64,000 bases of DNA from Glycine soja (GCF_004193775.1 NC_041020.1:13366383-13430382); one strand, 5' to 3'; shown: positions 48,118 through 61,334, counted from the stretch's first letter. The notes: a model not told the origin generated them from the letters alone. A program made the numbers and translations.

Positions 48118-49639
48118 GCCTTTGGATTTGTTGAATGCTACAAGTAGGAAGAAATCATCTAAGCGTTCCTATTAAACTAATCATGAAGCAAGTTATTACA
48201 TTTTTTTCTTTGAACTCAATCATGTTCTTATTATGTTTTTTGGCAACCTATAATAATGTCTAAACTATTTTTATTCCAAAACTAGTAAGAAAAGTGTTCT
48301 CTTTGAATGATATTGCCAGTTTATTTCGCTTGATGTAAGTGTGATTAAAAAATAGGAAAACGTCATGTTAAATGTATAAATGTAGTGCTGGATTGTAGTT
48401 TTCATTTAGTTTTTTACGTTGTTTTTGTGAGGAAATCACAAGTGTGGTAGAATCTGTTTTTTAATGCTATGCGTTTGGTTTTATAGTTACTTGAGATTGA
48501 ATGAGATAATATTATCATGACTGCTTGTGAGTGTAAAACCTAAGTGAAAACTGAAAAATTAAATCCCTTAAGTACAATTAGAGGCCAAAAACAAAGGTTC
48601 TGCAAACTGTGTAGCTGGTACTGTTTCATATGAAATTTCTCACCATTTGCTCTCTTAATTGTTGTAGACTATACTGGAAAATTCTTCCTGATAAATTTTA
48701 TTGATTATTATACATACTTACATTTTCTTACACCATTTTGTATATGGACAAGCACAAATTGGTCCTCGTATCTGAGGCTGTTATTTGCTCATTTTCTAGT
48801 GTGTTTATTGGAGCATAGTGTCTTTCAACTTACCTTCTTTTCATGGATTGTAGTAAGTCAAAAAATAAATTTCAATAAAAAAAAACCCAACCTTCTATTA
48901 TTTTGAAAAATGAATTAGAATTTAATTAGAAGTTATTCTTGAAAGTGAGATTTTTTTTGTAACCAATCAGGTATCATTTAATGTTTTAATTTTTTTAATT
49001 TGGGAAACTATTATATATTTATCCTTTTTTGAAGAATTTTTTAAAAGTGTTTCATAGGTGATACAGGAGGGACAAAGTTTGTGATTGATAGTCTGTCAAT
49101 ATTTTTTTTGGTTTAGTTGTATCCAATGTAATTAAGTTCAAGTTTGTGAGTACTTTGTTTGTAAAAATAATTATTTAATATGATTCACTTGTGTTTATTA
49201 TATGTTGTAGTGGTTTAGTGATGAAACATCATTGGAATTGAAAAAGATTACAACAATTCGCAAGGAATTGACAACATATTTTTTAAAATGTAAAAACAAT
49301 GCATGTATTTGAACAATGTTTGATAATATTGTAGATCATTTATAGCATATTTTTTGTAAATCATTTCTATGATGGTTTTTCGGAAATTGTCATTGATGTT
49401 GAGCTTTCTATAAAGGTTTTCTAGAAAATTGTCATAAAATTATACGTAAAAATGTTTTTTTTTTTTTTTTTGTAAAAGCACAGCATATTCTACGACAGTT
49501 TTAAAACCACCGTTGAAAGCAATCCATATTTAATGATGGTGGATTCCATGACGGTAAAATTTGTTAAGGTTCCATGCAATTCTACCAATGTAAGATTTGG
49601 GATCCAATTGAAGCGATTTCTCGTGGTTTAAAATTGACC
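48118..49639. other. AT-rich DNA with CACTA-style subterminal motifs at its right end
   Basis: No ORF with known motifs. From 49370, palindromic motifs of the GACAGTTTTAAAACCACCGTTGA type appear. The set after 49484 differs from the set before 49476, and may belong to a second element. Confidence 0.4.
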
Positions 49640-50265
49640 ACTTTACATACTTTAACCAACAATTTTTTACCGCTAGAAAGAAAAATACCATAAAATAATT
49701 AAAAACTAACTTCCACGTAAGCACATAATGGAAATTTTAAACGGTAGGGACAAAAATTGTCAACATATGTAAACATTAGGAACTATATAGAAATGGTCTA
49801 ATACATTTTACACACTTTAACCAACCACTTTTTGGTGATAAAAAACTGCCAGAAAGAAAACCATCATAAAATAATAAAAAATTAACTACCACATTAACAC
49901 AACAAATATTTTAAACGACAATGACAAAAAATGTTAACGGAAGTAAACATAAGGGACTAAAGAAAATGGTAATACATTTTACACACTTTAACCAACTATT
50001 TTTTGGCGGTTTTTGACTTCTAGAAAGAAAACTGCCATCAAATAATTAAAAATTAATTGCCACATTAACACATAATGAAGATTTTAAACGGCAAGGACAA
50101 AAATGTTAAAGGATGTAAACATTAGCGACAAAATAGAAAATGATTTAATACATTTACACACTTTAACCAACCATTTTCTGGTGGTTTATTTTTTGCCAAA
50201 AAGAAAACTGCCATAAAATAATTAAAAATTAATTGCCATGACAACATATAATGAAGGTTTTATCG
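49640..50265. repeat. Tandem array, unit about 170 bp, four copies
   Basis: TTTACACACTTTAACCAACC-like starts recur at about 49642, 49806, 49978 and 50153. Within each unit GAAAGAAAACTGCCATAAAA, an ATTAATTGCCAC-type string and TTTTAAACGGCAAGGACAAA recur in the same order. Divergence between copies is moderate. Confidence 0.85.
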
Positions 50266-51899
50266 TGGTAAGCCTTTGAGGAGCTTATAAGCTCCCTTGA
50301 CTAACTTATAAGCTCTTCTTATTTGGTATACAAGCTTATTTTCTATAAGCTACTTCAAGTAGCTTATTTAACTTTTTCTTCTCAATTTTATCCTTATTAT
50401 TTTATTTGAAATTTCATTTTACCCTTTTATTTAATTTAAAAATCCTTACCTTTTTTATTAGCTGTATGGAAAAATTCTTGTATCTAATTTTCTTTCTTAC
50501 TATTAACACCCAATTTTGTTGTAAAATTCATCTAATGTGGATTTAGCAAAAAGTCTGCTTATTAAGGTGAAATTCAGCTAACTTTTATGTCAATCAAATG
50601 AGGTGAAGGCTAGCCTTGTTGAATATGGAATTGACGGTTTATCAATATTAGTCAAACAAGAAGGTTAGCAGAACATGGACAAGGTCATTGCAACTATCTA
50701 CAATTTTACCCAAATGGCAAAATTTGACTAACATTAATGTTAGCTAAATGAGAAGGAGACCAATTCAATTGAATGTGTAGCTGACTAATCTCCAATATTT
50801 AATGGACATGAAGGTTAGCTGAATATGGATAAGGTCAATACAACTACCTACAATGTTAGTCGAATTGGCAAAATTCGATTAACTTTAAGGTTAGTTGAAT
50901 AAGTAGAAGACCTATTATGTTATGTTCAATAATAGCAAAGTGGAAGATTCAACTAACTTTAGTGTTAGTTGAACACAGATAAGTTCATTTCAACTACTTA
51001 CAATGTTACCCAAATGACAAATTTCAGTTGACTTTAAGCATAAAAAAATTAGTTGAATTAAGTCATATTTAATTTAATAAAGATAAGATGATAGTTTCCA
51101 TGATTTTTTTATATTCAAATTGCTTTTAGCAGTTAAAACAAATCAATGAGAGTGCTCCCTAAAAAATAGGAAGCAGTTGCCATCTTCTACAACGTTTGAA
51201 ATAACTAATCAATTGGCTTGTAGAAAGAGAAATTTGCTTTATAATTAGTTAGCCAAAATGTTAGCCGAAATCAATTGTTGCTTGCCGAATTCAGTTGCTG
51301 CTTGCCGAAATCAACTGCCATAATTAGTCGAATCAGTATCAAACTAGCTGAATGACCCCAAACCTATGAAGTTATCAAGTAGAAAAGTGTGGTCCAGTAG
51401 GGGATTTGAGTTTGTAGCCTATAAATAGGTCTTGTAATTCAAATTTTAGAGACATAGTCAATCCACTACAAGCCTATTTTACTCAATATTTTATCTTTCT
51501 ACCTTTTCTCTCTCTACATCACAACTTTCCTTTACTACTTCCATTTACAAGCTTTCATTTACAATCATTCGTTTACAGTTTTCAATCTTTATTTTCAAGC
51601 AAATCTTCTACTTCATCTTCTTTTTTCATTGTTCACCTACGCTAAGCACTCTTTACATTTTTGGGATCATTTGATCATTATTTGGGATAAATCATGTTGA
51701 TCATTATTTGGGATTGTGTTGAAGTAAGGTTGACCAAAACATATAGTGACTAACTTTACATTTTTATGCGACAACAAGTTTGCATGTCGGGTGGGACTAA
51801 ATAGGTGAACATTTGCATTCTGGAAAAAAAAATTGAATAACATGGAGTCGGCACATAAGAAAATTGGTTCCTACAAATCAATTGAATCAATTACCTCGA

Positions 51900-52068
51900 G
51901 AACGCCTATGATAATGATGACTACAACTACTTCCCAACCAACACAAACCACACCTCTTTTGTTGCAATACCTTTTAATGTAGCAAAATTTTTTGTGGAAG
52001 AACAACCAATGACAATCTCATTCATACAACAATGGATTGATAAGGGGATACATAATATTATATCTTAG
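51900..52068 (+). pseudogene. Short gag-like frame of the non-autonomous element
   Basis: The frame reads ENAYDNDDYNYF, NVAKFFVEEQPMTISFIQQW and IDKGIHNIIS before a TAG. It resembles the opening of retrotransposon Gag proteins in composition only. A related frame resumes in the 24-bp repeat downstream. Family not identified. Confidence 0.35.
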
Positions 52069-52164
52069 TTATCCAAATAGTTAGTAGATATTGTGAAACT
52101 CATTGTTCATAACGAGGTTCAACAAGCTAGGGAGATAGAAAAGAGATGGGTAGGACTGGTTCAA

Positions 52165-52530
52165 CTAGTTTAGTAGAATTCAATTCAGGCAGAACTGATT
52201 TGACTAGTTTAGTTGAATTTGGATCAACTAGTTCATTCAGATTTTGTTAAGCTAGCCAAACCAAATTCTATTAAGCTAGTTTACCTAATTTTGAATTAGC
52301 TAGTTCAGCCAATTTTGAATAAGCTAGTTCAGCCGAATTGGAATCAGCTAAGTTAGTCAAATTTGGTTCAACTAGTTCATCCAATTTCGAATAAGCTAGT
52401 TCGGCCGAATTTGGTATGCTAGTTCAGTCTAATTTGGTTTAGCTAGGTCAACCGAATATGGTTTAGCTAGTTTAGTCAAATTCAGTTTAGCTAGTTTAGC
52501 TGAATCCTATTCAACCAAGTTTGGTTCCTT
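52165..52530 (+). repeat. 24-bp minisatellite, about 15 degenerate copies
   Basis: Consensus AGCTAGTTCAGCCGAATTTG plus GTTT. Most copies keep a 24-base spacing, a multiple of three, so one frame gives an 8-residue repeat (ASSAEFGL-like). Stops in several copies show decay. Confidence 0.8.
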
Positions 52531-53800
52531 CAATTCAAATGAATCCCTAACTAAGAAAGATGTTTATTACACAGGAATATTCATACTTGAACCACTTGGA
52601 AACCAAAGTTTCCATAATTTAGTGTTTTGTTATGGACAAGCAAAGTAGATCTATATAAGAAATAGAGCCATGAATAGTCTCTACTAAAGATCATGATGAA
52701 TTCGGATAAGTAGTTGATTATCACTGTGATTAGAAACCTAATGTTATCGCAGTCTAGTTTCTTATGAAAATGTTGTCTAAAAGTGTTGATGGGTCAAAGT
52801 GTATTGGATCAATTTAAGCTAGGGGCATATAATAGTGCTATCTTAACATTTTAAATCTTCTTTTTGTAAACCTAGTCAACTCGAAGTTGGGGGAAGCATA
52901 TAACGATGTTAGTAAAGCATTATAAACCTACTTTCTGCAAACCTAGTAGTTATAGAAGATCTAACTTTTCACATGCAACAAAACCAAGTTAACCGAGAAT
53001 CGTATGCACTAAAAGAAGAAAGAATGGTGACAACATGATTCGTCTTCATGTAAAAAATGCAGGGGGCATTTGCTTACTCCCAAATTTTGCTGCAAAATTC
53101 AGTTGTTAAGGATTCCACAGAATGGCTACTAGCTAAGGTAGAATTTGACTAACTTTTATGTCAACTAAATGAGGTGAAGGCTAGTCTAGTTTAATATGAA
53201 ATTGATGACTTACCAATATTAGCCAAACAAGGTTAGGAGAACATGGATAAGGTCAATACGACTATTTACAATGTTAGCCAAATGGCAGAATTTGACTAAT
53301 AATAATTAGTTGAATGAGAAGGAGACCAATTTAGTTGAATGTGCAGCTGACTAATCCTCATTATTTACTAGACATGAAGGTTAGTTGAACATGGATAAGG
53401 CCAATACGACTACCTACAATGTTAGCCAAATTGGTAGAATTTGGTTAATTTTAAGGTTAGCTGAATGAGTAGAAAATCAGTCTGTCTATGTTTAGTACTA
53501 GCTAAGTGGGATATTCAACTAACTTTATAGTTAATTGAACATGGATAAGGTCATTTCAGTTATTTACAATGTTAGCTGAATGATAGATTTTGACTGACTT
53601 TAAGTATAAGAAAATTAGCTAAATTAAGTCAGATTTAATTTAATAAAGATAAGATGATATTTTTCATGATTATCTAATAATCGAATGACTTGTAGCCGTT
53701 GAAACTAATCAATGATAGTGCTTCCTACAAAATAGAAAGTGGTGTCCATCTTCTCCAATGATTGAAATAACTAATCGGTTGGTTTGTGGAGAGAGGAGAA

Positions 53801-54699
53801 TGTATCTAGATTTTTGGAGCTGTCACCGGCAGTTACTTGAAGATACAGACAGGTTTGGATATTCGAACCTTGCTCTAGGAAAAAACATGACACATTTTAA
53901 TTTTAGAGGATAAAAAACGTACTAATTAAAATTTTACAAGGAGAACATTCAAACATTTCCAATTTCATGAGAACGAAAAACAAAATAATAATAATAATAA
54001 TAATAATAAATGTTTGCTATCTTTTTAATCCTTAAACTTTTTATTTTTAATCCTTAAATTTTTTAATCTTTTTGTAGTCCTTAAACCATTGGCGGATGCA
54101 AGTATAAGGATGTGAGGACAATTGCCCCCACAAGAATTATTTATTTATTTATATATGTGTTGTAAAAAAATAAATTTTTCCTCAAAAAAGATAGATATTG
54201 CTCTCATAAGATAATTGATTTTTAATGAATGTAAAAAAATAGAAAAAATAGAATTAGTTGATATTAATTTTAATACTATATCCTTTTCATTTTTTCTGGT
54301 ATTGACAATAAAAAATCTTATAACACTTTTAAAATATGAAAATGCATAAAAGATAATTGTAATATGTAGAAATTTTACTATTTTAAATTTCTTTTGCCTA
54401 TGTATTTTGTAAAAAAATTATATTTTTTTATGAAAATATTATAAGTTATATCTTTTTTCTATTAAAAAAAGGTTTTGGGTTGGTCATTGTCCTGAACTTT
54501 TTTGTGCTCTTATTTAACTTTTTTTCATCTTTAATTTTAATATCTTTAAAAAAATAAAAGTAAGAGTAAAAAAAATTAAATGATTAAAAATAAAGAAACA
54601 AAAAAAATTCAAGTTTAACGACTAAAAAAATAATATACCCTAAATAATAACTACCCAGTAGCAAAAGAAAAGGAAACAGAAAAAATAAAAAAAATAAAA
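53801..54699. other. AT-rich spacer with an (AAT)n tract
   Basis: An (ATA)n run lies at about 53985-54008. Otherwise low-complexity DNA without a supported gene. Confidence 0.5.
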
Positions 54700-55310
54700 A
54701 GTAAAAGAGAATGGTGCCATCGTGATTTGTGATATGGATGGTAAAAAGAAGCACCATGTCTATGCAGTACGACCACGTTTTTTGCTGGGCAAATCCTCGT
54801 CCTCGAAATTCTTGCAAGTCCGGGGGTGGCGTAGAGGACCCAACAGTTTGCCGACGCCGTCGAATATGTTCGCCGCGCTGTCGGGAAGGGAGGTCGATCA
54901 CGGCAGCGGCAATGTAACGGTAATGGAGAAAATGGGTAAGTTGTTGACGCCGTGAAAATGAAGTTGGGGCGTCGGGGAGGTTTTGGGGGTGCGTTTTGTC
55001 TCTGTCTTTAAATGATTGATGATTGCTGTCGGAAGCTTGTTGAAGGTGGGGCATGCAGTGAACACAGTAAATAGTAAATACATCGAACATAAGGTGGGCA
55101 AGTGGATTGGACAAGGGAAAACGCACCCGTTGTATGCAAAGTATGCAAAGATACAACCAAACATACATGGGAGGCATTTGAATGCCAATCTCAGATTTTA
55201 TTCACAAGCAAGCAAATGTGGGGTTTTCTTCCATGTTTTGAATGGTGGGGTTTCGTTAGTATTATGCTTGTTCATTTTTTTTCCCCAGCATGCTGAGTCC
55301 TTGTTCTAGC
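54700..55310. other. GC-richer island, possible gene fragment, unassigned
   Basis: 54780-54910 is distinctly GC-richer than its surroundings and has overlapping open frames on both strands, the longest on the minus strand (55177 to 54584, 197 codons) and 54722-54955 on the plus strand. None shows a domain I recognise. Codon-like composition suggests an old exon, but the strand cannot be decided. Confidence 0.3.
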
Positions 55311-55727
55311 TTCCTGTATAAATATGGCATATGCGGATTCATTTTAGTTATATGGATCCTTTCTTTTGGTTTGACGGGTGGCATGCAGATTATGCTTTAT
55401 GCAATGATACTTTTTGGATTGTTATTATAATTTTGTATTGTTAAGAAACTGGTTCTGTTAATAATGTACTTAACAAGACCTTTATTGTAATAGCTTTTGT
55501 ATTAGTTTAACATGGGACGTTTTGATTATGCATTGGGGAGTTGTGGATCATAATTAATTAACGGCTAAAATATGTTTTTATATCTTCATATTTGAAATTT
55601 GTATATATTTTTTCATTTTTATAGAATTAAAATGTATCATTTTTTTGGCTTCATGCATTATTTTTGTATATTAATTGACGAATGTAAATATCAAAAATTA
55701 AAACCAGTAACAAAAATTAGAGAATAA

Positions 55728-56136
55728 GACTATGTTTAACAAAACTAGTTAAAATACTAGCTCAAAGTTGGAAAAAAATAAGTGATAGTTAAGAATTAGA
55801 AACTAAAAAATTAACTTATTAAATTATAAATATTTGATAAAACTAGTTATCAAACTAGTTAAAAAATATAAAATGACAAAAAATAATAATAAAATTATGG
55901 TTTATGGATAATAAAAAAATTAAATAAATTTATTGAAGATAAAAATAAAAGAATGCATAAAAAGTGAAAAACTAACATTTTAAAAACACTATTTGAATTA
56001 CTGTTTCAAAAAATATTATAAACTATTGAGCAACCGTTAAGAAACCATTTTTTTATTGAATAATCAAATAAGTTTTTAAACTAGTAAAAAAATTAAAAAT
56101 TACTTAAGCATAGTAAATATCTTGTTAAACATAATC
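55728..56136. mobile_element. Tourist-like (PIF/Harbinger) MITE
   Basis: The left terminus GACTATGTTTAACAA is matched in inverted form by TTGTTAAACATAATC, one mismatch. TAA flanks both ends (55725-55727 and 56137-56139), the 3-bp target size of PIF/Harbinger elements. It is 409 bases, AT-rich and non-coding, with inner inverted motifs such as AAACTAGTTA. Confidence 0.8.
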
Positions 56137-56944
56137 TAAAAATGAAAACCTAAAAAAAGTATTTAACTCTTTGATTTATTCTAAAAGGCCTATTTCAATC
56201 TGGTTATCCTTTTAATCAAGTTCTAATTCAGAGAAGTCCGTACATAGTCTCGTCGTAATTGTAATAGAGATACATCCATCCAATTAAAAACATATGCAGT
56301 AAGTCTTTGTTCATGTATCAATACCGTCAGTAAATTTTACGTTACATTGAAGTATTAGTTTAGAACATAATAATTTTCAATGATTAAATAAATTAAGAGT
56401 CATCGTATACCATTTGGACTAGTCTAGGGTAGCTTGTAGTAAATGGTTAAGATAACTGAACAGAAATAGCTAATTTTTGTATCTTTTTACATCATTATAA
56501 AAAAAGGGAATAAAAATGGCCATTTTACAATTTTTTCTACACCACTTTTATACCTGTGTTGCATGTGGTCAAGAGTTTAGTCATGCAGATGCCAAAATGC
56601 TCTTTTGAATAAATGTATATAAAAAGAGGTATTAAAAAGGTGGGGTGAAATTATTGTGACATACATGAAGTCACAATTAGAGGTTCAGCATTTGAGTTTT
56701 TGATTAAGGTTTGAAAATCGATTCCTGACTTAAGAATAGAGATGTAATTGAAAATATTGTTTTATCCTGAAATGTACCAATCTAGTTAGAAAATAAGGTA
56801 AGTAGGATCTCAAATAGAAGCCACGGACGCCAAAATAACAGGAAAAAAAAAAATTACCGTTGCAGAGAAGAGAACGCACAAGGGGTTATCCTGGCCCCAC
56901 TGATGCAGCTGGGAGTACTAAGTAACGAACTGAGAGTGATGAGG
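56137..56944. other. Spacer, no gene seen
   Basis: AT-rich DNA without supported features. Confidence 0.5.
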
Positions 56945-58494
56945 ATCTTAAGACTTACTCATCTGTTCAAAATTCAAATATTTAACCATGTTCTGTCTCA
57001 GTGGCCGACCCACCACGTGAATCTTCCTTATCACATCACGTGCGGGTGTTGAAATTGAATTCCGCACATAAAACATGTGACTGAATAGAACGAGTGGCTC
57101 ATAGATGCTGCAGTTCCTTTTGGCATGGCATAGGTACAAAGTTAAAGACTAGAAGAAATTGTCCTTGTTTCCATAATAGGGCATGACACAATCCCAGGAC
57201 GAATAAGAGTTTGGAAGCTAAACTAAAGTTGAAGTTTGGTACACCACGAATGCTCTTACTCTGATATCATCACTGGCCTAACTTGGTACTCACAACATGA
57301 CAATGTCTTTCAGTTAGAATTACTCACAACATTATCCCACTTCCAATAATGCCATGAACCCATGATCATAGCCTTCAAGTAATATAAGATTAGTTAGGTG
57401 GTTAAAAAAAAGAGTCTACGAGTTTAATTTATTTTACTAACAAATAGAAACAAACTAATAATTAATATTTATTGATAAAAGAAAATATTATTAAATAAAT
57501 TATCTATGACTATGATAAATGAGACCAATAGTTAGCAACTATTTATGAGTTCCATATCAAAATGATAGTGATAGTTTTCTATTATTGCTATTAATTTCCT
57601 TAATCAAAAAGGATACGGCGATTACGTGAGTTTACGAGGCAAATGTGAAGACTGAAGACGTCACTGCATGATGCAGTCATGGACAAGAGTTAGGTTCCCG
57701 TCACAAGGAAAAAAGCGGGTGAATTGTTAACAAATATTACTAAGGTGGCTATAATGTGACCACTTTTTAATATATATGGGGATTAAATGCTAGTTCATGA
57801 GAGCACATGCTTGGTTGTCTTTCCGTTTATATGAAGGTGATCTCTGACACTATTATCTGACTATCCCAACACGTTAGTTACACAATTTACTTGCCAAACT
57901 ATTAAAATTTTAAAGTTCAATGAAAAACAGTAGAAAAAACTATCAACATGAGAAAGTTTTAAAATATTTAACCATCTGTCATCAAGTAATATTTGGTCTA
58001 CACGTAATTGCACATCATTTTTTATCCTATGAAATACCCCTATACAATAAGTTAATATTACTATCATCATTAGGTTCAGCTTGAGACAAAGACAAAAGTT
58101 ATGAAATCTAGGTACGTTAAAACAAAGCAATGATTAAGAAAATAGGACTTGCTATAACAAATCAACAAGACTGTCACTGGCAATATATTATTCGAAGTTT
58201 CAAAGTTTGTGGTTCTCAACCATATCTTTTTATAGTCCACATACCATCACATTTGATATATATATAATTTTGTGCAGATATAGTTTAATTAAGAGCCCAT
58301 AAGTTACGGAACATAACTAACTTAGTTCTTAAATATTGATGGTACGCAAAAGACCGAAGTACTCCAAACATCCAACTACTTGTATAAACAAACCTAACAT
58401 GTTTTAAGCCAGAGACTACAGCTTAATTTATGGAACTTAGACACTTAGGTTTATATATATTATTTATATTTATGTTTATAGGTTTAATTCCCGT
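56945..58494. repeat. MYB-B 3' flank, paired with the MYB-A 3' flank
   Basis: The partner of 2741-4211. The G-box pair lies at 57014-57019 and 57037-57042. Similarity runs up to the stop codon with several indels. Confidence 0.8.
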
Positions 58495-61277
58495 TCAGTA
58501 ATTGGCTAATTGCATTGACCAGATATCCTCCATGCTCCAATAGTTGTTGTTGTCGTCGTCATTGGTACAACAACTAGAATGATGAGGATTTGTTGGGAAC
58601 TGAATTGAAAATGGATCTAACATTCCTTGATAACTGGGTGGAGAATAGGTTTCTATGGGCTGCGCCATGGTGGACACTTGGCTAGTGCAAGCTTGGGGAT
58701 GATAAATTATCTCAGAATTACTACTCTGTTGCTGGAAGCTGCTGGAAGCTTGCTTGAGGTGCTTCTGGATCCTTGTCCTCCAGTAGTTCTTAATCTCATT
58801 ATCAGTCCTTCCGGGTAGATGCTTGGCAATTTTGGACCACCTGCGTTGGGAATTGATGAATAATTTGTAACAGACAGTGACAGATATCTGAATAGTACTG
58901 TATTAGTTTTGTTGAGTAATAATATATATCAATCATCATTTATTCTAAACATCTCATTAGCACATTTTTTTTTTATCTTTTCTCTATGACGTTATAAATC
59001 CAATTATACTTATATTTTTTTCTTTTTTTTCTTTAGATGTTGAATAGCATATTAGTTGTTTATAAACATTTCTAATTTTGTTTTGAATGTAAATTTCAGA
59101 TAGAGTGTGATATTTAAACACAATTTTTTAGACACTAAGAAATATTTATCATTTATTTTTTTATCACGTCATAACACTTATAATATCTATATTATTCATT
59201 CTATTTTTGTTTATCACTAAGAATCACTTGGCATTTTCGTTTCTCTTCTAACTTTTAATTATTTGGAAAAACTAAAACAAAAGCATTAGATTTTTTCTAT
59301 ACTTTTATTTTAGTTTTATTGAAAAATTAGAAGTTAGAAAAAATCTAAAATCTAATTATAATGAAAAACTATTTTGAATTACTTTATATATATAAAAAGA
59401 TTACTTGTTTTAAAGGATATTTATAATTTCAAACAAAAATAAATTAGCTTCCTCTTATTTTAAAAATCTCTAAATATAATAACTAAATTATTTTATTGAA
59501 ATCACATTTTTTTTTAATTTATAAAAAAGGGAATGAGTAATTAATGTCAAGCTAAAAAAATGTTTTAGGAGTGTATGATAAGCAGACACCTAAATGTGAT
59601 TTGCACTTTTATATCTAAATTGGAGAAGTGTTAGTCTCATTTGATAAGCAGAAATCCAGTAGAATATTGGTGTGGTTGGACAGAGTGTACACGAGGGTGC
59701 GTGAGAAAAAGTAAGCTAAAATATTTGTGTAATCGATCTCATGAAAAAGAAGGTATTAATTTGTTGAAATCTAATTAAAAGTTGCCTATTATTGTTGACA
59801 TATTTCATTTTGGTTAGTTAAAAAGTGACAACTCCTATATTAAATAGGGTTGTGTGTCTGAAGGAGGCCATGTTCCATGGTTGAGAATCAATGTGGCATT
59901 ATGTTTAACTCACTTATAAAAAGACCAATGTTGAGGTACCCACAATGCTGAATTTCCTTTGGTGTATGGAATTGATGCCTTTGCATTGTAGCGTGGGCTA
60001 CAAGATCAGAAATTCAGATTTCTCAATGCATGCCTCGGGTAGGGTATGGTTCAATTATCTCCTCTTCTCTTTTCCATGTACTCCTTTTCATTTTGTTATC
60101 TACAAAAGGCCCCATCTTTTAAACATAATGTCAACCCCCCCCCCCCCCCCCCCCCCCCCTTTTTCTTGTAATTTGCCTCTTAAAAACTTGTTTGACTATA
60201 CACCTTTAGTTCTTTCATGAAAAGGCACGTGGTCAAATGCGTGTCTGATTCCTTTCCTAACTAGTCATTAAAGCTAGTAATGTTATATCTAACAAATTTG
60301 AGAAATTAGAATTTGAATTCAAAATTCTCTTTATGTATTTCTTTATTTGGTTATGGCTTGTGCTATTGGCTGAGACAGAAAAAATTGGATAGTGAGAATC
60401 AATGGTGCAGATGATGCAGCTAGATATATAGTTTATCCTCAAGGGGAGGCTTTTTTTTTTTTGGAATTAAGGGGAGGCTTTTTAATTTACAAGAACATAT
60501 GCCCTTGCCAAGAAGAGGCAGTGTGTATGGTTTGGGTCCATTTCCACCTAAACTATAACAGAAATTTCACTTTCATACGAACTATAAAGATGTAAAGATG
60601 CGCATACCTCCATGATCAGCCTAACGCCTTATATGTCTAAATTGGTCGGTTCTGATTCACAAGGTTCCTTATAGAAATAGCCAGTTGTAAAATAAACGCC
60701 TTTATACGAAATATTGATACAACCTTCCAAATTGGATTTTTTTTTTTATTATTGCTTAAGAATTTCCACACTTTATATTACCCTTGATTTTTCATTTTAC
60801 TCCTAATTTTTGACACAAATTCTTACAACCTCCTTATATCTCTTAATTTGTTTTTTTTCCCTCATCATATATGTCATTCATCACATATATTGCTTTTGTC
60901 TTTATCTTTCTTCTCTTTTTCTATACCTCAATTTTTACAACTACCTTATATACCTATCTTTTTATTTTTCTCATATCATTTTATTCATATTCACATCTAT
61001 CACTTTTGTCCTTCTCTTATATTTCTCCTCTTGTTTCCTTAATTTATTACACTAGTTTTGTATTTTTAATTTATCTTTTCAATGCTATTAATTTCTATCT
61101 CACTTTAATTTTAATAAGAGTGCATAGTCTCCCTATAATTATGTATCACTATCACGTTAGTTTCTAAAATTAAAAAAAAAAAAAGCTTAAATAAGTTCCT
61201 AAAAATGTTTAGGATTTTATTTAGTCTCTAAAAGTAACTCATGTTTTTCTCATTCTGGTATCTAGTTTAGAGACTAA

Positions 61278-61334
<57 letters not shown>

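Larger units (their letters stand above)
43908..49476. mobile_element. Possible CACTA-type element carrying gene fragments
   Basis: The left end reads CTTACTACAAAAATGACC, one or two bases off a CACTACAAAAA terminus. It is followed by subterminal motifs such as GATGGTTTTCGAAAAATCGT (about 44013). Similar motifs (GATGGTTTTTCGGAAATTGT, about 49371) lead to TTTTTTTTTTGTAAAAG at the right end, where TTTTTTGTAGTG would be expected. Both termini are imperfect and no target-site duplication is proven. Inside are intron-bearing fragments of two unrelated nuclear genes. The soybean element Tgm-Express1 is a precedent for CACTA gene-fragment capture. Confidence 0.42.
50504..53800 (+). mobile_element. 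Non-autonomous LTR retrotransposon, 3' end truncated
   Basis: The segment from about 50504 to 51225 repeats directly at about 53077-53797 (matching runs include TCAAATGAGGTGAAGGCTAG-like and GAAGGAGACCAATT). Only the left copy continues past this, through a TATA box (CCTATAAATAGG, about 51418) to about 51800, so the right LTR is cut at about 53800. A purine tract (GCAGGGGGCATT) precedes the right copy at about 53060. The 1.2-kb internal region has no pol. It has a short gag-like frame and a 24-bp repeat. Confidence 0.75.

Noticed and set aside
54584..55177. 197-codon minus-strand protein-coding gene
   Set aside because: There is no domain, the tail is low-complexity Phe/Leu, and an overlapping plus-strand frame is equally plausible, so it is kept only as an unassigned island.
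60135..60159. C25 tract as a functional i-motif or G-quadruplex site
   Set aside because: It is a simple homopolymer in an intron with no second run, and its length may be an assembly artefact.
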